Below, piece after piece: positions 8,301 to 17,400 of a DNA stretch of 28,243 nucleotides (within the stretch, counting starts at the first letter, position 1; each line of letters starts with the position of its first letter). The stretch lies in IMG/VR virus record IMGVR_UViG_3300033571_015157, positions 1-28,243 of that record, one strand, 5' to 3'. Source of the DNA: a virus. Under the pieces are notes generated by a model. The model had not been told where the DNA came from. It searched no databases and saw nothing but the letters and a program-made list of their open reading frames with translations. The position numbers and the translations under genes are program-made.

Positions 8301-8569
8301 GGAGCTATTCTAGATAATGTGTTTAAAAACTCACTCACCAAATGTACCAATTCGGGTGTCATATCCGTCTTAGCGTGTACAATATCTCCAGCGAGATATA
8401 ATATAGTGTTTTTATTTTCTGCTGCCTTTTGTCTACAAAATGTATACAGTTTTTCAAAAACACCACGATATTCTTCGTGCCTTTTAAAATTACGAATGTG
8501 TACATCTGCTATATGTATTATAGTTTCTACTTCAGATATATGACTTGTTCGTAGAATTTCTTTATGCAT
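5393..8569 (-). CDS. Fused Mre11-Rad50 (SbcD-SbcC; T4 gp47-gp46-like) recombination nuclease
   Basis: One 1058-residue polypeptide joins the two subunits normally made separately. The Mre11/SbcD-type phosphoesterase occupies about residues 15-260, with its metal-site motifs in order: DVH (22-24), GDIVH (61-65), GNHD (96-99), YHG (169-171) and GDIH (203-206). The Rad50/SbcC-type ATPase begins near 383. It has a P-loop APNASGKSS (413-421), a Q-loop SLQG (523-526), long coiled-coil arms from about 555 to 900, a zinc hook CKFC (733-736), an LSSGMEK signature (968-974), Walker B FIVIDE (996-1001) and an H-loop SHID (1032-1035). In T4 this complex processes DNA ends for recombination-dependent replication. 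The ATG at 8569 is preceded by AGAGGA and overlaps the end of the primase gene by 8 nt. The P-loop has Ala instead of the usual first Gly. Confidence 0.95.
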   Translation of the reverse strand: MHKEILRTSHISEVETIIHIADVHIRNFKRHEEYRGVFEKLYTFCRQKAAENKNTILYLAGDIVHAKTDMTPELVHLVSEFLNTLSRIAPTILIAGNHDCNLNNSSRLDALTPIVDFIDSDYNMLFYLKESGVYTLKNIDFVVNSVYEESENFILAKDVVSDNKKIVLYHGAVDMATTDTGTVMHNNKITVDLFSGFDYGMFGDIHKFQYLDSKCKFAYAGSLIQQNFGEGLIHGVIEWDIKNDKSKFVRIQNDWAYHTVEVNEGVVKSYPTEYSKINCIRLKSNNTSNADIFNIITELKSKANIEDVRIQRISNKLTSQIQTTQSPVGDIRDVEHQNKLISDFIKSRYNVTDEILEKVSSINRLINKKISESDIVRNLVWQPVRFEFDNMFSYGDGNTIDFTDMNGVYGLFAPNASGKSSVLDAIMFCIFDKCSRTYKAAQVMNNQKDNFRCKLELTLAGKTYFIERVGNRDKKGSVKVNVDFWSEDEDGKTVLNGQDRDSTNFIIRKYLGTYDDFIITVMSLQGNNTNFVDKAQKDRKDLLAQFLDLDLFEELNSIASADVKEVQTLIKEFSKHDYSSKIADSKVKFKEYSKLLDEVYDSKKTTNETIETLNASLMELSKRLVEINEDFSLASIEEMETDLKFELDKKDKLEKEKNSIVEQLSDANASFIKYTKVVESFNKQELVDRGSNLDLLRGTINKKESDLRNIKSEIKHCELKLDTLSSHEYDPNCKFCVNNAFVLDAKQSELKMKELTMELNSVETELQDLQDKFKSESSVYVELDNLRKYENDVFFYQKELYNLEKRLNTNKDALNDIDDSIKKIEYGIQTFKQNEEIILSNKKTREEIEAIKIVKFTLLNSVKMMDDDIIKYSGDIKIHQQVVEDCEESIQKLKDLEEEFYAYDYYLKAVNRNGVPYQLISEALPKVQNETNLILSNIVDFQVLFDTDGKSINTYIVYDDERYWALELSSGMEKFIASLAIRAALINVSSLPRPNFIVIDEGLGALDSTILTNFSIFLDYLKTQFEFVIIISHIDVVRDIVDSQIDIRKENGYSAINF

Positions 8570-9518
8570 TTAATATCCTCTGCTTTATTAAATCGTAACT
8601 ATCTATTGTTTTTGATTCCGTCTTTAACTTGACGAAATCTTTAAATCCCAACTCATTTACATCTTTTTTTTCAAGTTTAACCATCGAAACATTTATACCT
8701 TCAGATAGAAGATTACTTGTAATCCTTTCAGCGTCTTTAATAGCATCATTGTCTAATGCTACAATTACTTTCGGTGGTTTGTTTAGTATTAACTTTTCTT
8801 TCAATTTATTTGAAAGGTTTTTTCCGAAAAGTGGAATTGCATTGAATCTAGCTGTTATTGCATCAAAAGCACCTTCAACTAATGTTATTGGTTGATTCCA
8901 ATTTATAAAAGACTCAAAACCTATTATATCTTTGCTTACATTTGGATTTTTATGTTTATACAGATCATCATCAAATATAGTTCTTGAAACAAAATAGTTT
9001 AATTGGTAGTTAGCATCATAGGATGGTATTATTATTCTTCCTGAATATTTACCACCTGAACAATAACCTATATCGTGACGTAAAATATCTATTTTGGTTA
9101 AACCACGATTTTTTAAATATTCAATAGCTTGTTTTAGTTCTATTCTCAATAATCTGTCTTTTGTTTTACTGTATTCTGACAATTTTGTGTATTCGGACGG
9201 TAACTCTAATCTCTCGGTTTTATTTATATTAGTATCAGTTTCATATAAAAATTTAGTTCCTAATATTTTATACAATTCTTCGTAGTAATTATTGTTCACT
9301 TTAAGTTTTTTAAAAAGTGATTTTATATTCCTACCTTTAGCGTTACTAACCCAACAATGCCATGGATTATCTTTTTGTTTGCTTATTGCTAAGTTTATTT
9401 CTAATTTTGGTTTGTAGTGTGAAACGAATGGAGAAAAAAATGCATAATTATCGCCCGATGTTTTTCTACCTTTACCCAAAACTTTTTCTAACAGATTCAA
9501 TAAATCGTAATTTATCAT
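8562..9518 (-). CDS. DNA primase, TOPRIM family (T4 gp61-like), with eroded zinc finger
   Basis: Primase of 318 aa that should synthesise RNA primers for lagging-strand DNA with the phage helicase. The N-terminal region follows the layout of phage primase zinc-binding domains (SPFVSHYKPKL at 29-39, then HCWVSNAKG at 54-62). Only C55 of the expected four ligands remains; the others are S29, V32 and S58. The TOPRIM core has the conserved Glu-Gly (LVEGAFDA, 213-220) and ALDNDA (254-259), which supplies the acidic metal ligands. The size matches T4-type primases. It is followed directly, with an 8-nt overlap, by the Mre11-Rad50 gene and preceded by a 72-nt gap with a candidate promoter. No clear Shine-Dalgarno site precedes the ATG. 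Primase identity is well supported; the functional effect of the lost cysteines is unknown. Confidence 0.88.
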   Translation of the reverse strand: MINYDLLNLLEKVLGKGRKTSGDNYAFFSPFVSHYKPKLEINLAISKQKDNPWHCWVSNAKGRNIKSLFKKLKVNNNYYEELYKILGTKFLYETDTNINKTERLELPSEYTKLSEYSKTKDRLLRIELKQAIEYLKNRGLTKIDILRHDIGYCSGGKYSGRIIIPSYDANYQLNYFVSRTIFDDDLYKHKNPNVSKDIIGFESFINWNQPITLVEGAFDAITARFNAIPLFGKNLSNKLKEKLILNKPPKVIVALDNDAIKDAERITSNLLSEGINVSMVKLEKKDVNELGFKDFVKLKTESKTIDSYDLIKQRILNA

Positions 9519-9549
9519 AGATACACTTTATGGAAAATGGTATTTACAA

Positions 9550-9581
9550 CAAATATACAAATTTTTTGTTAGAAATCCAAG
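9550..9581 (-). promoter_or_regulatory. Candidate promoter for the primase/recombination/glycan genes
   Basis: The 72-nt gap after the endonuclease stop holds minus-strand CTTG, 20 nt, then TATATTTG (9557-9550), which fits the Bacteroidota pattern (TTTG, about 19-21 nt, TAnnTTTG). The same bases can be read as a sigma70-like TTGGAT, 17 nt, TATATT. Transcription would start about 25 nt before the primase ATG. The gap separates the structural block from the downstream genes, so a promoter is plausible here; sequence alone cannot choose between the readings. Confidence 0.35.
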
Positions 9582-9590
9582 CAATTTTTT

Positions 9591-9998
9591 TCACAAACAC
9601 TCATTTAACCAATCTTTGGGTATATCTTTTTTTGCCCATAACCAACCCTTTTTGTCACAATATTGTGCATAAGTAGTTTTACTTCCCTTGTATAGTTTTG
9701 CGTTTGGATTTTGAAAAACAAAACGAATATCTATCGTTGGATATTGATTGAATATTAAATCAAATTTCAATCGATCAGCCATAACCCATCTACCTTTGGA
9801 TTCTACGTACATTTTTTCTCCATTCTTTTTATTTAATATAAAGTCTGGAGTGTAGTTGTGTTTTGTTTGTGGTTGAATATATGATATTTTTTCCGATTCG
9901 TAACCATATATCTTTTTTGATTTTTTTAAAGCTTCATTTATGGTTTCTTCTAAACCACTCCTAAAACCATGTTTTAATGCAACCTTATTTCTTTTCAT
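9591..9998 (-). CDS. Endonuclease I (T7 gp3-like Holliday junction resolvase)
   Basis: Structure-specific nuclease of 135 aa that cleaves branched DNA and Holliday junctions. It follows the T7 endonuclease I pattern closely: FRSGLEE (12-18, catalytic-type Glu17), YTPDF (49-53, Asp52), then VESKGRW (65-71, Glu66 and Lys68), and the LYKGS and DW segments seen at the T7 C-terminus. All four active-site residues are present. T7 endonuclease I works as a domain-swapped dimer. The ATG overlaps the stop of the preceding gene by one base (TAATG), so it is probably co-translated with the last tail paralogue. With the primase and Mre11-Rad50 downstream, it would resolve the branched DNA formed during recombination-driven replication before packaging. 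Confidence 0.94.
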   Translation of the reverse strand: MKRNKVALKHGFRSGLEETINEALKKSKKIYGYESEKISYIQPQTKHNYTPDFILNKKNGEKMYVESKGRWVMADRLKFDLIFNQYPTIDIRFVFQNPNAKLYKGSKTTYAQYCDKKGWLWAKKDIPKDWLNECL

Positions 9999-11845
9999 TA
10001 CATGTCAAACCTTATTATAATATTCAAATCTACGTCTTTTCTTTTTTTTATAGGATTTGATAATTTTGCAACTGCTAATAGATTATTATGCTCATCATAT
10101 AATCCTATGGTTGTAAAATATGGCCTAAAATCTGTATTTGACAGTATTTCTTTTGGTTTCAATCGCTTATCATATTTTCTATAGGTTGAAGGATTTTGAG
10201 TCATGTTAAGATCTGTTTTTGGAATCCTACATACTATTTCATGTTCGTATAAAGTTGTTGAAGTCTTAAATTCTCCAGAAAATCCTTCACTTCCACCATC
10301 ATAATCAAACTGACCAGTCCTCCCTAAAAATGCATTCTTATATTTTGGTCTGAAATCGGATATTATTGCTAAACCCGTATCATATAATATTGTACCTATC
10401 TTAGCTGTTTGATATGCAGATCCAGTAAAAACACTATTATGATTTAAATAAAAAATTTCAGTTTCAGTTAAAGCTTTACTGTATATTTTTATTTCGTCTA
10501 AAGAACCCGATAAATAGTTTATGTTTTCATTATAACCACCTATACAAAATATGCTGTTATTTTGTATATTATTCATCATTTCATATGATTGTGTGGTATC
10601 TAATTCTCCATTTAACCATATCTCATAAACACTTCCTGTTTTTTGACAAACTACATGATTCCAAGAGTTTGGCACTATTGGTGTTGACGATAAATTTACT
10701 AATTCTGCATCGGAACTTTGAGCAAATTGTATTGAATGTGAAACTGAATTTGTTCTATTTGTTATTGATATATCAAATGGAAAATGACCTGAAATGGTGT
10801 CGACCTTGTATACATTAATTCCCGTACCACTTGAATAAAAGTCTTTATTAGTTATAAATCTTTTTGTAAAAATTGGATTTGTATTAAATGTTTCTATAGA
10901 TTGTGATTGTGGTACTTTTATCCAAAAACTAAAAGCAAAATCTAATGTATTATCAAAGTTAAATAAATCACTATTTACAACCTCCAAATGAGCTCCATTT
11001 AAATTTGCACAAATTCCTGTCGGTTCATCGGAATCTGTTGTATGTATACCTGAGCTATAATTTATCAGTTTTGTATTTACGATTTGAACTTCGTTCAGAT
11101 TATTTGAGGAATCTATAACGTAGGATTTCTTTTTGTTTATAAAATTGTATTCTCTATACTTTTCATTGAATCCTATTGATAATAATTCATATCTATAATC
11201 CACAAAAGTTGATGTATCAAATGAAGTATCTATCAAGTTACCTTTGCCGTCATCAATTATGGTGTATTCGAGATTTGTGTCTGTACTGTTCATTTTTAGC
11301 GTAAATGTATTCTCCCTAACACCTTCACCAGATAATCTTCTAGGCAAAATTAATAATGATCCAGTATCAGACAATACATTTGCTAAATTTTCATCTAAAA
11401 CGGTTGAAGAAAATTTGTCAATATAATAGTCTTTATAAAAATTATGATCTAAATAATACCAAATTAGTCTAGGATCTATGGACTGATATGTATGTGGATT
11501 TGAATACAATGATGACGAAATATTCATTACATTTCCAAAGTACTTGTCATTCTCTGGATAGAGAAATCTATAAGCATTTATTACTGGTGCATCTTCTACA
11601 TAATTGGCAGATTGAGCAACAATTGATACGTAATTTGTAGCTAATTGTTGCATCCATCTCTTTAACATATCAATCCATTTAATATTTGCAGTTTTCCAAA
11701 CAATATCAAATCCCCCTTGTTGTCCACCCTGCGTTTCTACTAAACTTGAATCTACTTGCCAAGTTTTATTAGCTAAAAACGGTCTTATATTGTAGTCACC
11801 ATTTCTAATATGTTTGAAAAATATATTTATACCACTGTGTTTCAT
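9998..11845 (-). CDS. Tail paralogue 5: shared core module with inserted LamG-like domain
   Basis: Structural protein of 615 aa and the last of five tandem paralogues. A concanavalin A/LamG-type jelly roll occupies about residues 275-470, shown by FAFSFWI (303-309), SWNHVVCQK (394-402), EIWLNGE (408-414) and GSLDEIKIYSKAL (447-459). This fold often binds carbohydrate or protein. It interrupts elements of the family core: VRENTFTLKM and TIIDDG (176-200) lie before it, and ILYDTGLAII lies after it, matching the NFQL, LIDDS and VYP-GLIIL segments of the sister proteins. The C-terminus has the family signature YFTTIGLYDEHNNLLAVAKL. It begins 3 nt after the 856-residue gene and is translationally coupled to endonuclease I. 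A tail or baseplate appendage role is inferred from position. The N-terminal 150 residues are not recognised. Confidence 0.85.
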   Translation of the reverse strand: MKHSGINIFFKHIRNGDYNIRPFLANKTWQVDSSLVETQGGQQGGFDIVWKTANIKWIDMLKRWMQQLATNYVSIVAQSANYVEDAPVINAYRFLYPENDKYFGNVMNISSSLYSNPHTYQSIDPRLIWYYLDHNFYKDYYIDKFSSTVLDENLANVLSDTGSLLILPRRLSGEGVRENTFTLKMNSTDTNLEYTIIDDGKGNLIDTSFDTSTFVDYRYELLSIGFNEKYREYNFINKKKSYVIDSSNNLNEVQIVNTKLINYSSGIHTTDSDEPTGICANLNGAHLEVVNSDLFNFDNTLDFAFSFWIKVPQSQSIETFNTNPIFTKRFITNKDFYSSGTGINVYKVDTISGHFPFDISITNRTNSVSHSIQFAQSSDAELVNLSSTPIVPNSWNHVVCQKTGSVYEIWLNGELDTTQSYEMMNNIQNNSIFCIGGYNENINYLSGSLDEIKIYSKALTETEIFYLNHNSVFTGSAYQTAKIGTILYDTGLAIISDFRPKYKNAFLGRTGQFDYDGGSEGFSGEFKTSTTLYEHEIVCRIPKTDLNMTQNPSTYRKYDKRLKPKEILSNTDFRPYFTTIGLYDEHNNLLAVAKLSNPIKKRKDVDLNIIIRFDM

Positions 11846-11848
11846 TTA

Positions 11849-14419
11849 TTATGTATACCTAACTTTAACATTTATTACGTATTCTTGCGTACTATCTTTT
11901 AAAAATGGTCTTGAAAATTTTCCTATTGCTAATAACTCGTTTCTTTGATTGTAAAGACCTATTGTTGTTATGTAGGTTTTAGTTCCATTATTCAATTTAT
12001 CATAATATATCTTCAAAGTAGAACCACTAGCATAAGTATAATTATTGGAGTAATTAAATTCGTTCCTATTTATCCTACAGAAAAAGTTTTGATCTGCATA
12101 CAGTTCCGAAGAACGCATATACCAATGTGATCCACTATCTCTAACTAAATTCGGTGAACATGAACCACTTAGTGATACAAATAATTTTCTTGGATTATCA
12201 CCGTCGATTGAAGCTGTCACAGTATTGAAAGAACATGAAGCATCCAACATCTCGCCGTTTAGCAATATCAAGCCCTTATTTGGAAATACCAACCCCCAAC
12301 CTTCAGAATTTTCATAGTCTATTGGACCGTCTTGTATTGTACCCGATACTAAATTGTAGCATTCATCTGACGTTTCAAACGAAGATGAGTATATCATAGT
12401 ATACATAGAATCGTCAATTAAAGTAAATACCGTACTAGAACTAACATCAATTTGAAAATTGCTTCCAGTATTTATCAATTGATTCGGATTTGACAATAAT
12501 GGCGATAACGATATTTGTATATTTCCAGTATTTAATTTATCCTTAAAAGCGTCTCTATCAAATTGTAAAGCATAAAAGTAATCACTTTCATTTCCATTTT
12601 TAAACTTTATTCTATCTACACCGTTAAAACATTCTGCCATATATTTTTTATACATGCCTTTTGATGGAAAGTTTTCAATTTCAATATTCAAGTTAGTTGA
12701 TATATGGGATGATCCAGATCCAGATATATGTGCATATGCAATATCAAATATTTTTTTAGATCTTATATCCGATAAAGGCCTATTATAAACACTCATATAA
12801 TACTTAGCTGTTGTTTCATTTAGTGTACTACTAAAAAACTGATTGGTTCTATCCGAATCTGCTAAAAAAAGTGGTTTTGTTTTGTAGATTTGATCTGATA
12901 TTGAATAGTCATTAGCAAAATCAAATGATTTATAAATTGATGCTATAGAACTAATTGGTGTTACATTACTAACCCGTGTTGTATTCAAATCACTAGGACC
13001 TTGTTGTATAGCTACAGTTGATTCAGTTAATCCTGTTAGGATAAATGGATCATCCATTGGAATTGAATTAAATTCATTAAACTTTACAGGTATTTCTGAT
13101 ATTAATGGGTATGAATATTTTTTTTGTAGGGAAATGTATTTGTGTATTAAGTTATACAGTTTACCGTTTATGATACCTATGCTATAGGCATTTTCTAACT
13201 TATATTTAGAAAAAGTATCCGTCATTTCTGCATATAGTATATCAAAGCTATCAGTTTGTGTTAAATCAGGCTGTGTTGGTTCTGCTTCACCATCTCCTAT
13301 ATCTAAAGTATCTGATATTGAAGTTATAGTAATTTGTGCTTGTATTTCTAAAAAGAAATTTGTTACTGCATAATCCTCAACTAGATTAATATCAGTTATT
13401 TCTGGTTCTACATTGTATATCTGCTTTGTAGTTAAAGTGTCCAATATTTCTTCTAAATTCGGATTTACTTCACTATAAATTCCAACATTGAATGTGTCTG
13501 GATTTTTTATAAAGGAGTATATTTTTCCATATTTTGATTTTTCTGTTCTTAGTGTTTTTATGTATTCTGTTGGATCGTAATATTCTCTTGGTCTAAATCC
13601 TACAGGCTTATCACCAACAAATTCTTTGAAGTATTTTGCCAATTCTTCTATATGACGGTCTGTTACTAAAAAAACATAATTTGCATTTTCAACATTAGTT
13701 TTTTTGTGGTAATCCGAATATACTAAATTGTTAGCATCATTCTTATCTATTGAAAACCCGTCCCAATCATATCCTAACTTTATATTACTATATTCTATAT
13801 TATTTGGATACTCGGTATCAAACAGAAATAAACAACTAAGATTTTTTAAAAAATTATAAGATATACTTGTTTGTTTTTCTACTTCCATTAATTGTTTGTG
13901 TGTTAACTTACCTATTTTATATTCTCTTTTAGAAAATCCAATATCATATGGTATTTTTTTTGAAAGATTACTTAGCATATCTTGCGTTTGAAGTGTGGTT
14001 GGCCAATTAATCATATTATTGGAAGTAAAGTATACTGCCTTTTCACACGATTTATATTGATTTGGTATAGATTGGCCATAGGTATATGTATAATTACTAC
14101 CAGAAAAAGATTCGGACACACAAACTTCAGTATAAAAGGTATTTATTACTTTTATTGTTTTTCCAATATTTTTTATAACTAAATCTGTTGTTGGGTTGGT
14201 TGGTTTCGTTCCATTGAATTGAACGAATTGCGGATCGTTAGTATCTCCCTTAGAAACAACACTTTCTAATACTCCAGTACGTGGGTTTACAACCCACACA
14301 TTATTATCGGGTACTCCTAATGATATACTTTTTTTTAAGTCATATCCATCGTTATCTGCCCTTTCATCTATAAAAGACCCAATATATCCTACTTCGATAA
14401 CATCATATTCTTTAGCCAT
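11849..14419 (-). CDS. Tail paralogue 4: unique N-terminus plus shared core module
   Basis: Probable virion protein of 856 aa. Residues 1 to about 488 are not recognised; they are mixed alpha/beta with no transmembrane segment. From about 490 the sequence aligns end to end with the 381-residue paralogue: SIYKSFDF (494-501), KYYMSVYN, FDIAYAHISGSGS, FTLIDDS, a VSGTIQDG segment, WGLVFPNKGLILLNG, FNYSNNYTY, and finally TYITTIGLYNQRNELLAIGK close to the C-terminus. The ATG lies one base after the TGA of the 1006-residue gene (TGATATG), which suggests translational coupling. Its position in the baseplate/tail cluster suggests an appendage or fibre-network component. Function is inferred from context only. 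Confidence 0.85.
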   Translation of the reverse strand: MAKEYDVIEVGYIGSFIDERADNDGYDLKKSISLGVPDNNVWVVNPRTGVLESVVSKGDTNDPQFVQFNGTKPTNPTTDLVIKNIGKTIKVINTFYTEVCVSESFSGSNYTYTYGQSIPNQYKSCEKAVYFTSNNMINWPTTLQTQDMLSNLSKKIPYDIGFSKREYKIGKLTHKQLMEVEKQTSISYNFLKNLSCLFLFDTEYPNNIEYSNIKLGYDWDGFSIDKNDANNLVYSDYHKKTNVENANYVFLVTDRHIEELAKYFKEFVGDKPVGFRPREYYDPTEYIKTLRTEKSKYGKIYSFIKNPDTFNVGIYSEVNPNLEEILDTLTTKQIYNVEPEITDINLVEDYAVTNFFLEIQAQITITSISDTLDIGDGEAEPTQPDLTQTDSFDILYAEMTDTFSKYKLENAYSIGIINGKLYNLIHKYISLQKKYSYPLISEIPVKFNEFNSIPMDDPFILTGLTESTVAIQQGPSDLNTTRVSNVTPISSIASIYKSFDFANDYSISDQIYKTKPLFLADSDRTNQFFSSTLNETTAKYYMSVYNRPLSDIRSKKIFDIAYAHISGSGSSHISTNLNIEIENFPSKGMYKKYMAECFNGVDRIKFKNGNESDYFYALQFDRDAFKDKLNTGNIQISLSPLLSNPNQLINTGSNFQIDVSSSTVFTLIDDSMYTMIYSSSFETSDECYNLVSGTIQDGPIDYENSEGWGLVFPNKGLILLNGEMLDASCSFNTVTASIDGDNPRKLFVSLSGSCSPNLVRDSGSHWYMRSSELYADQNFFCRINRNEFNYSNNYTYASGSTLKIYYDKLNNGTKTYITTIGLYNQRNELLAIGKFSRPFLKDSTQEYVINVKVRYT

Positions 14420-14420
14420 A

Positions 14421-17400
14421 TCACCAATTCAATCTTATTTTTATTAAAATGTCTTTATCTGGTGTTTTAAGAATTGGTTTGCTAACTTTAGCAACTGCCA
14501 ATAATTCATTCATGTCATTGTAAAGTCCAATAGTTGTTATGTATGTTGTTGGTCTGTGTCTAAAATATTCGTTTTTAATATAACGACTATCAGTGACCAT
14601 TTCATCTATAACGGTTGGATTATTTGTATAGTTAGATGTGGATGCACCAACTCTAACAAAATAATGGTTAGTCTTTTTATTTTTAGAACTTCTTGCCTTT
14701 AATGGATTCCCAATTGAAGCTGCACCACTTATAGCTGTAAATAATTTGTAGGAGTTATCACCATCGATATTATCATCCAAGTCAGTGCCCAATGATATTT
14801 CATCATCTAATTTTTCAGCATCCAATATGATGAATCCTAAATTTGGATAAACTCTACCATATGTGGTTATATTTTTGTTCGTCTCTATACTACCGCTTCC
14901 TGATGGGTGTATTCCATCTGATAGACTTCCACTTACTATGTCAAAATAAGTGTATACATATTGATTTGAAAATTTATCTTCTAATATATCCCTTGAATTA
15001 TCAATTAAGGTGAGTGTATTTCCACCACCATATAGACTTAATTCAAAATTACCTGGATCTATTCTATCTGTTAATGAATCTCTATTAAACGATATAGCGT
15101 ATATGTCTTTTCTTGAACTGCTATATACACCGTTATTATAAAAATTAAATTCAGTTTCCGATTGATCCAAAGCTAATAGTCTATATTGACCATATATCGC
15201 TCTTGATGGTGAATCGTTAAATTCATATCCCTCATACAGAGACCCAGAACCATACTTATTACCATAAGCTACAGAAAAATATGATACCGGTGTTCCATTA
15301 ATAACTCTTGTTTCATCTACAACATCATAATAATATTTTTTTGAATCTAAAGATTGAATAGAGCTGGTACTATATGATAGTAATGATTGTGTGTGGTTAA
15401 ACAATCCCTTAGTTACTAAAATATCACGAGCAGCCATTATATCTTTTCCTTTTATTAAAGGATGGTATACTCTTAATGGTGTATCTATGCAGTCTGCACG
15501 TTGTACCTTTCTTGATAATTTAATTCCAGGACCAAGGCCACTATAATCTTCAGTTGTTAGAGTTTCTGGACCTTTAATGTAATTATCCATCCCAGAGGTA
15601 CTATAGTCTGGATATTTATTGAATATTTTTAAAGTGTGTATCTCGTAACACCCTCTAATGTCCGAAGCATCTACGTAAGGTTCTTGTTCTTTTGCTAATT
15701 CAGTTGGAATACATACATCATTAAACCCAATTTCTGTTCCAGCAAACTGCACATCTTCCCATACTTCAAATTGCATACCTCTTTGTGCAAACAGTGCTTC
15801 ATCAACTCTCCATTCATACTCATTGAATATTTTTCCCAAACAATTTAATTGCACTTCCCATTTTCTTTCGTGAACAAAACCACGTATGTATTTTGTTCTA
15901 AATCCACGATAACATGGATCACTTGGTATTTGTTCTGGAACAGCTGATCTACCGTTTGGTGCAAGTTTTATTAATTGTTCTCCAACAGGTCTCAATTCAG
16001 AAGTTGGTTTCTCGTCTGTAATAAAACATCCAGTATTAGGAGAAAGGCATGATAATCTACCATAAACTACATTAGAAATATAAGCGTATGGAAGTGTTCT
16101 TTCTGGAACGCCACTTATTTTAGATAATAAATCTGGTTTAGAAGCTCGAGTAGTTGTTGATCTTACCTGTTTCTGATCACTTCTACCGTCATATATTTTT
16201 ATTTGTGATTTTCCTGTTAATTTTGAGGTTATAACTGTATCCAAATATAATGTATTTGCTTTTGAAAATCTATTGCATGATGTAGCATTTGGATTATTAG
16301 AATCAAATTCACTCCAATATGCTGTTCCATCATCTATTTCATCAGCTATTGCTGTTATAGTTTGTTTAGCTTTTAGTAACTGACCCGCTGTTGGTATTAA
16401 ATTTGCAAAGTTAGCTGCATTTATAGCTTCTAATGAATCGTCACTAAATATTTGGATTGGTATAGAACCAGGGTCTAATTTTCTCCATTCCCTTATGTCA
16501 TTGAACTTAGAATTATCATAATAGTATTGGTATACCGGAAGTAATCCACCTAAAAAATCATCACAATCTTCATACCAAAAGGAACCAACTCCATTGGCAA
16601 TAACAACATTATCCATAACCATAGTTTGAGTTGTTGCTCCATTCTGTGCGTTTGGTTTGGTATAACATTGGTATATGTCAGCTATTATTTTTGCAGAATG
16701 CTTTGTTTTTCTTGAATCAAAGTATGGTGAATTTATATCAGGATTATTTGATGTTTCGGTATAAATCTCTCTAACATTTCTTAAACTAAAATATCTAACA
16801 CTTCCCGTAGCCTTTCTGCCCAAAGGACTGTTTATTCCTGGATCCTGAGGTTGTTGTCCTACTCCCCTCAAAACTATACTATTTGTTCCACCAACACTGT
16901 TACTATAAAAAACTATACTAGTTGTAAATGATGCAACTGCACTTGGACTAAATCTTACTTGTAAGTCTAATTGTCTGCCACTTGGTATTGTGTATCTACT
17001 CGATGGGTTTATTGCTGGCCAATTTACAGGCGTAAATACATTGGATTGTGGTGAAATGAAATAACTATCTATTATTAAGTCAGCGGTTCCCGTATTTCTT
17101 ATTGTAAATGTTTTAGTCGTTGATGTATTAATATCCAAAGCAGAAAAGTCTAACGTATTACTGACTTCTATTTTTGCTTCTGGAGTGGATGTACCACCAC
17201 CACCGATTGTAACACCACATCCTAATTGTGATGAAGCAGTTTCTAAGTTTGATAAATCAGCTTCTAAATCATTTAATTCATTTCTAAGTTGTTCTTGTCT
17301 GAAAGTATCATTAGAACTAATAGAGGCATTCAATTCTGCCCTAAGTGTTGGTATAATAACTTCACCATATACCTCTATTTCAGATAGTATAAAATCACAA

